Assembly (NCBI GenBank): GCA_002506595.1
Contig: DAXV01000002.1
Location: 40,866 to 47,097, forward strand
Length of the DNA: 6,232 nt
From: Acidilobaceae archaeon UBA158
Lineage (GTDB): Archaea; Thermoproteota; Thermoprotei_A; Sulfolobales; Acidilobaceae
Direction: 5' to 3'
A model generated the notes under the pieces. It did no database searches. It was given only the letters and a program-made list of their open reading frames with translations, and was not told the origin of the DNA. Every line of letters begins with the position of its first letter. Within the stretch, counting starts at the first letter, position 1. The translations under genes and the position numbers were made by a program. Shown here piece after piece: positions 6,034 to 6,232 of this stretch.

Positions 6034-6220
6034 CGACCTTCTCTCCTATCCTAAAGAGCGAGGGTTCCCTTAGGTCGTTTCATTGGTTTGTGGTTTACCG
6101 CCTTCATTTTCATTATTTCATAGCTAATAGGTTTTACCCACCCCGCTCCATTTATTAAACAATAGTCAATGGTTGAATCTTCAGCACAATTACCCCTACC
6201 AAGAGACCCTCACTCTTGGT
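6034..6220 (-). ncRNA. Candidate omega RNA (reRNA) of the tnpB element
   Basis: TnpB nucleases use a guide RNA from the 3' part of tnpB and the element's right end (family knowledge). Here a perfect 8-bp hairpin, ACCAAGAG/CTCTTGGT at 6220-6213 and 6205-6198 with 7-nt loop TGAGGGT, starts the region. An inverted repeat, 6077-6072/6039-6034, ends it. The first loop's GAGGGT (6211-6206) is complementary to ACCCTC at 6065-6060 inside the second structure, so a pseudoknot is possible. The guide would be read from the flank just past 6033. Confidence 0.42.
6051..6209 (-). pseudogene. Possible tnpB 3'-end remnant
   Basis: An open frame between TGA (6212-6210) and TAG (6053-6051) reads 52 residues, including LGRGNCAEDSTID, NGAGWVKP and a basic end MKRPKGTLAL. 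This recalls the loosely conserved tails of archaeal TnpB proteins. If so, the in-frame TGA at 6212 means the gene is decayed or that this part is read only as RNA. An intact tnpB could instead end at that TGA or outside the window, leaving this stretch as non-coding right end. No RuvC or zinc-finger motif falls inside the window. Confidence 0.28.
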
Positions 6221-6232
6221 TCCTAGAGATTT

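Larger units (their letters stand above)
6031..6232 (-). mobile_element. Right end of an IS200/IS605-type (tnpB) element, partial
   Basis: The base composition changes here to a GC-richer, structured stretch unlike the AT-rich flank. On the minus strand, the terminal part GGGAACCCTCGCTC, then TTTAGG, then GAGAGAAGGTCGG resembles the right end of archaeal IS605-type elements as I remember them (AACCCTCGCC, TTTAGGG, GGAGGAGGTC). A subterminal inverted repeat, CGACCT at 6077-6072 with AGGTCG at 6039-6034, encloses that segment. The element would extend to the right beyond the window, with tnpB transcribed toward the membrane-protein operon. The outer boundary near 6030-6033 is approximate. It may be a decayed copy. 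Identification rests on remembered similarity, not a search. Confidence 0.55.

Noticed and set aside
6031..6232. tRNA or SRP RNA as the explanation for the GC-richer block
   Set aside because: No cloverleaf with a T-loop (GTTCRA) and 7-bp acceptor stem could be built, and no SRP Alu or helix 8 motifs were seen; the IS605-type right-end reading fits better.

Overview
The window looks like an AT-rich thermophilic archaeon, most likely a crenarchaeote (Thermoproteota). It has a MiaB-like t6A methylthiotransferase of the archaeal/eukaryotic type, a Trm5-type tRNA methyltransferase, a Nob1-like PIN nuclease and an archaeal-type RNase P RNA. Likely promoters are TATA-like with short or absent leaders, while internal genes have GGTG-type ribosome binding sites. 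Protein genes are roughly 30% GC, but the RNase P RNA gene is about 54% GC by hand count, as expected for a structured RNA in a heat-loving AT-rich genome. A Caldisphaera/Acidilobus-like host would fit, but I cannot prove it from the sequence.

Layout, left to right. (1) 6-1325 (+): tRNA t6A37 methylthiotransferase, essentially complete. (2) 1412-2275 (+): NAD kinase, probably read from a leaderless transcript, overlapping by 38 nt (3) 2238-2669 (+): a Nob1-like PIN-domain RNase that lacks the usual C-terminal zinc ribbon. (4) about 2716-3043 (-): RNase P RNA, convergent with nob1. (5) 3245-4252 (+): Trm5-like tRNA G37 methyltransferase with a TTG start, divergent from rnpB. (6) 4256-4957 (-), possibly extending to 5005: DUF1614 membrane protein, whose stop lies 3 nt from the Trm5 stop. 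(7) 5050-5985 (-): UPF0104 / LPG-synthase-TM-type membrane protein, upstream of DUF1614 in a probable two-gene minus-strand operon. (8) about 6031-6232 (-): the right end of an IS200/IS605-type (tnpB) element that continues outside the window, with structure suggestive of an omega RNA (reRNA).

Functionally, 6-4252 is an RNA-maturation neighbourhood. Two enzymes act at tRNA position 37 (ms2t6A and m1G/wyosine pathways), RNase P RNA makes tRNA 5' ends, and a Nob1-like nuclease probably acts in small-subunit rRNA processing. NAD kinase is the metabolic member. The minus-strand pair from 5985 to 4256 encodes two polytopic membrane proteins of unknown exact role.

The features most worth a second look are the structured transposon end at 6034-6220 with a possible pseudoknot, the zinc-ribbon-less Nob1, the strong ribosome binding site upstream of DUF1614 that points to a non-canonical ATT start, and the NHP variant of the Trm5 NLP motif.
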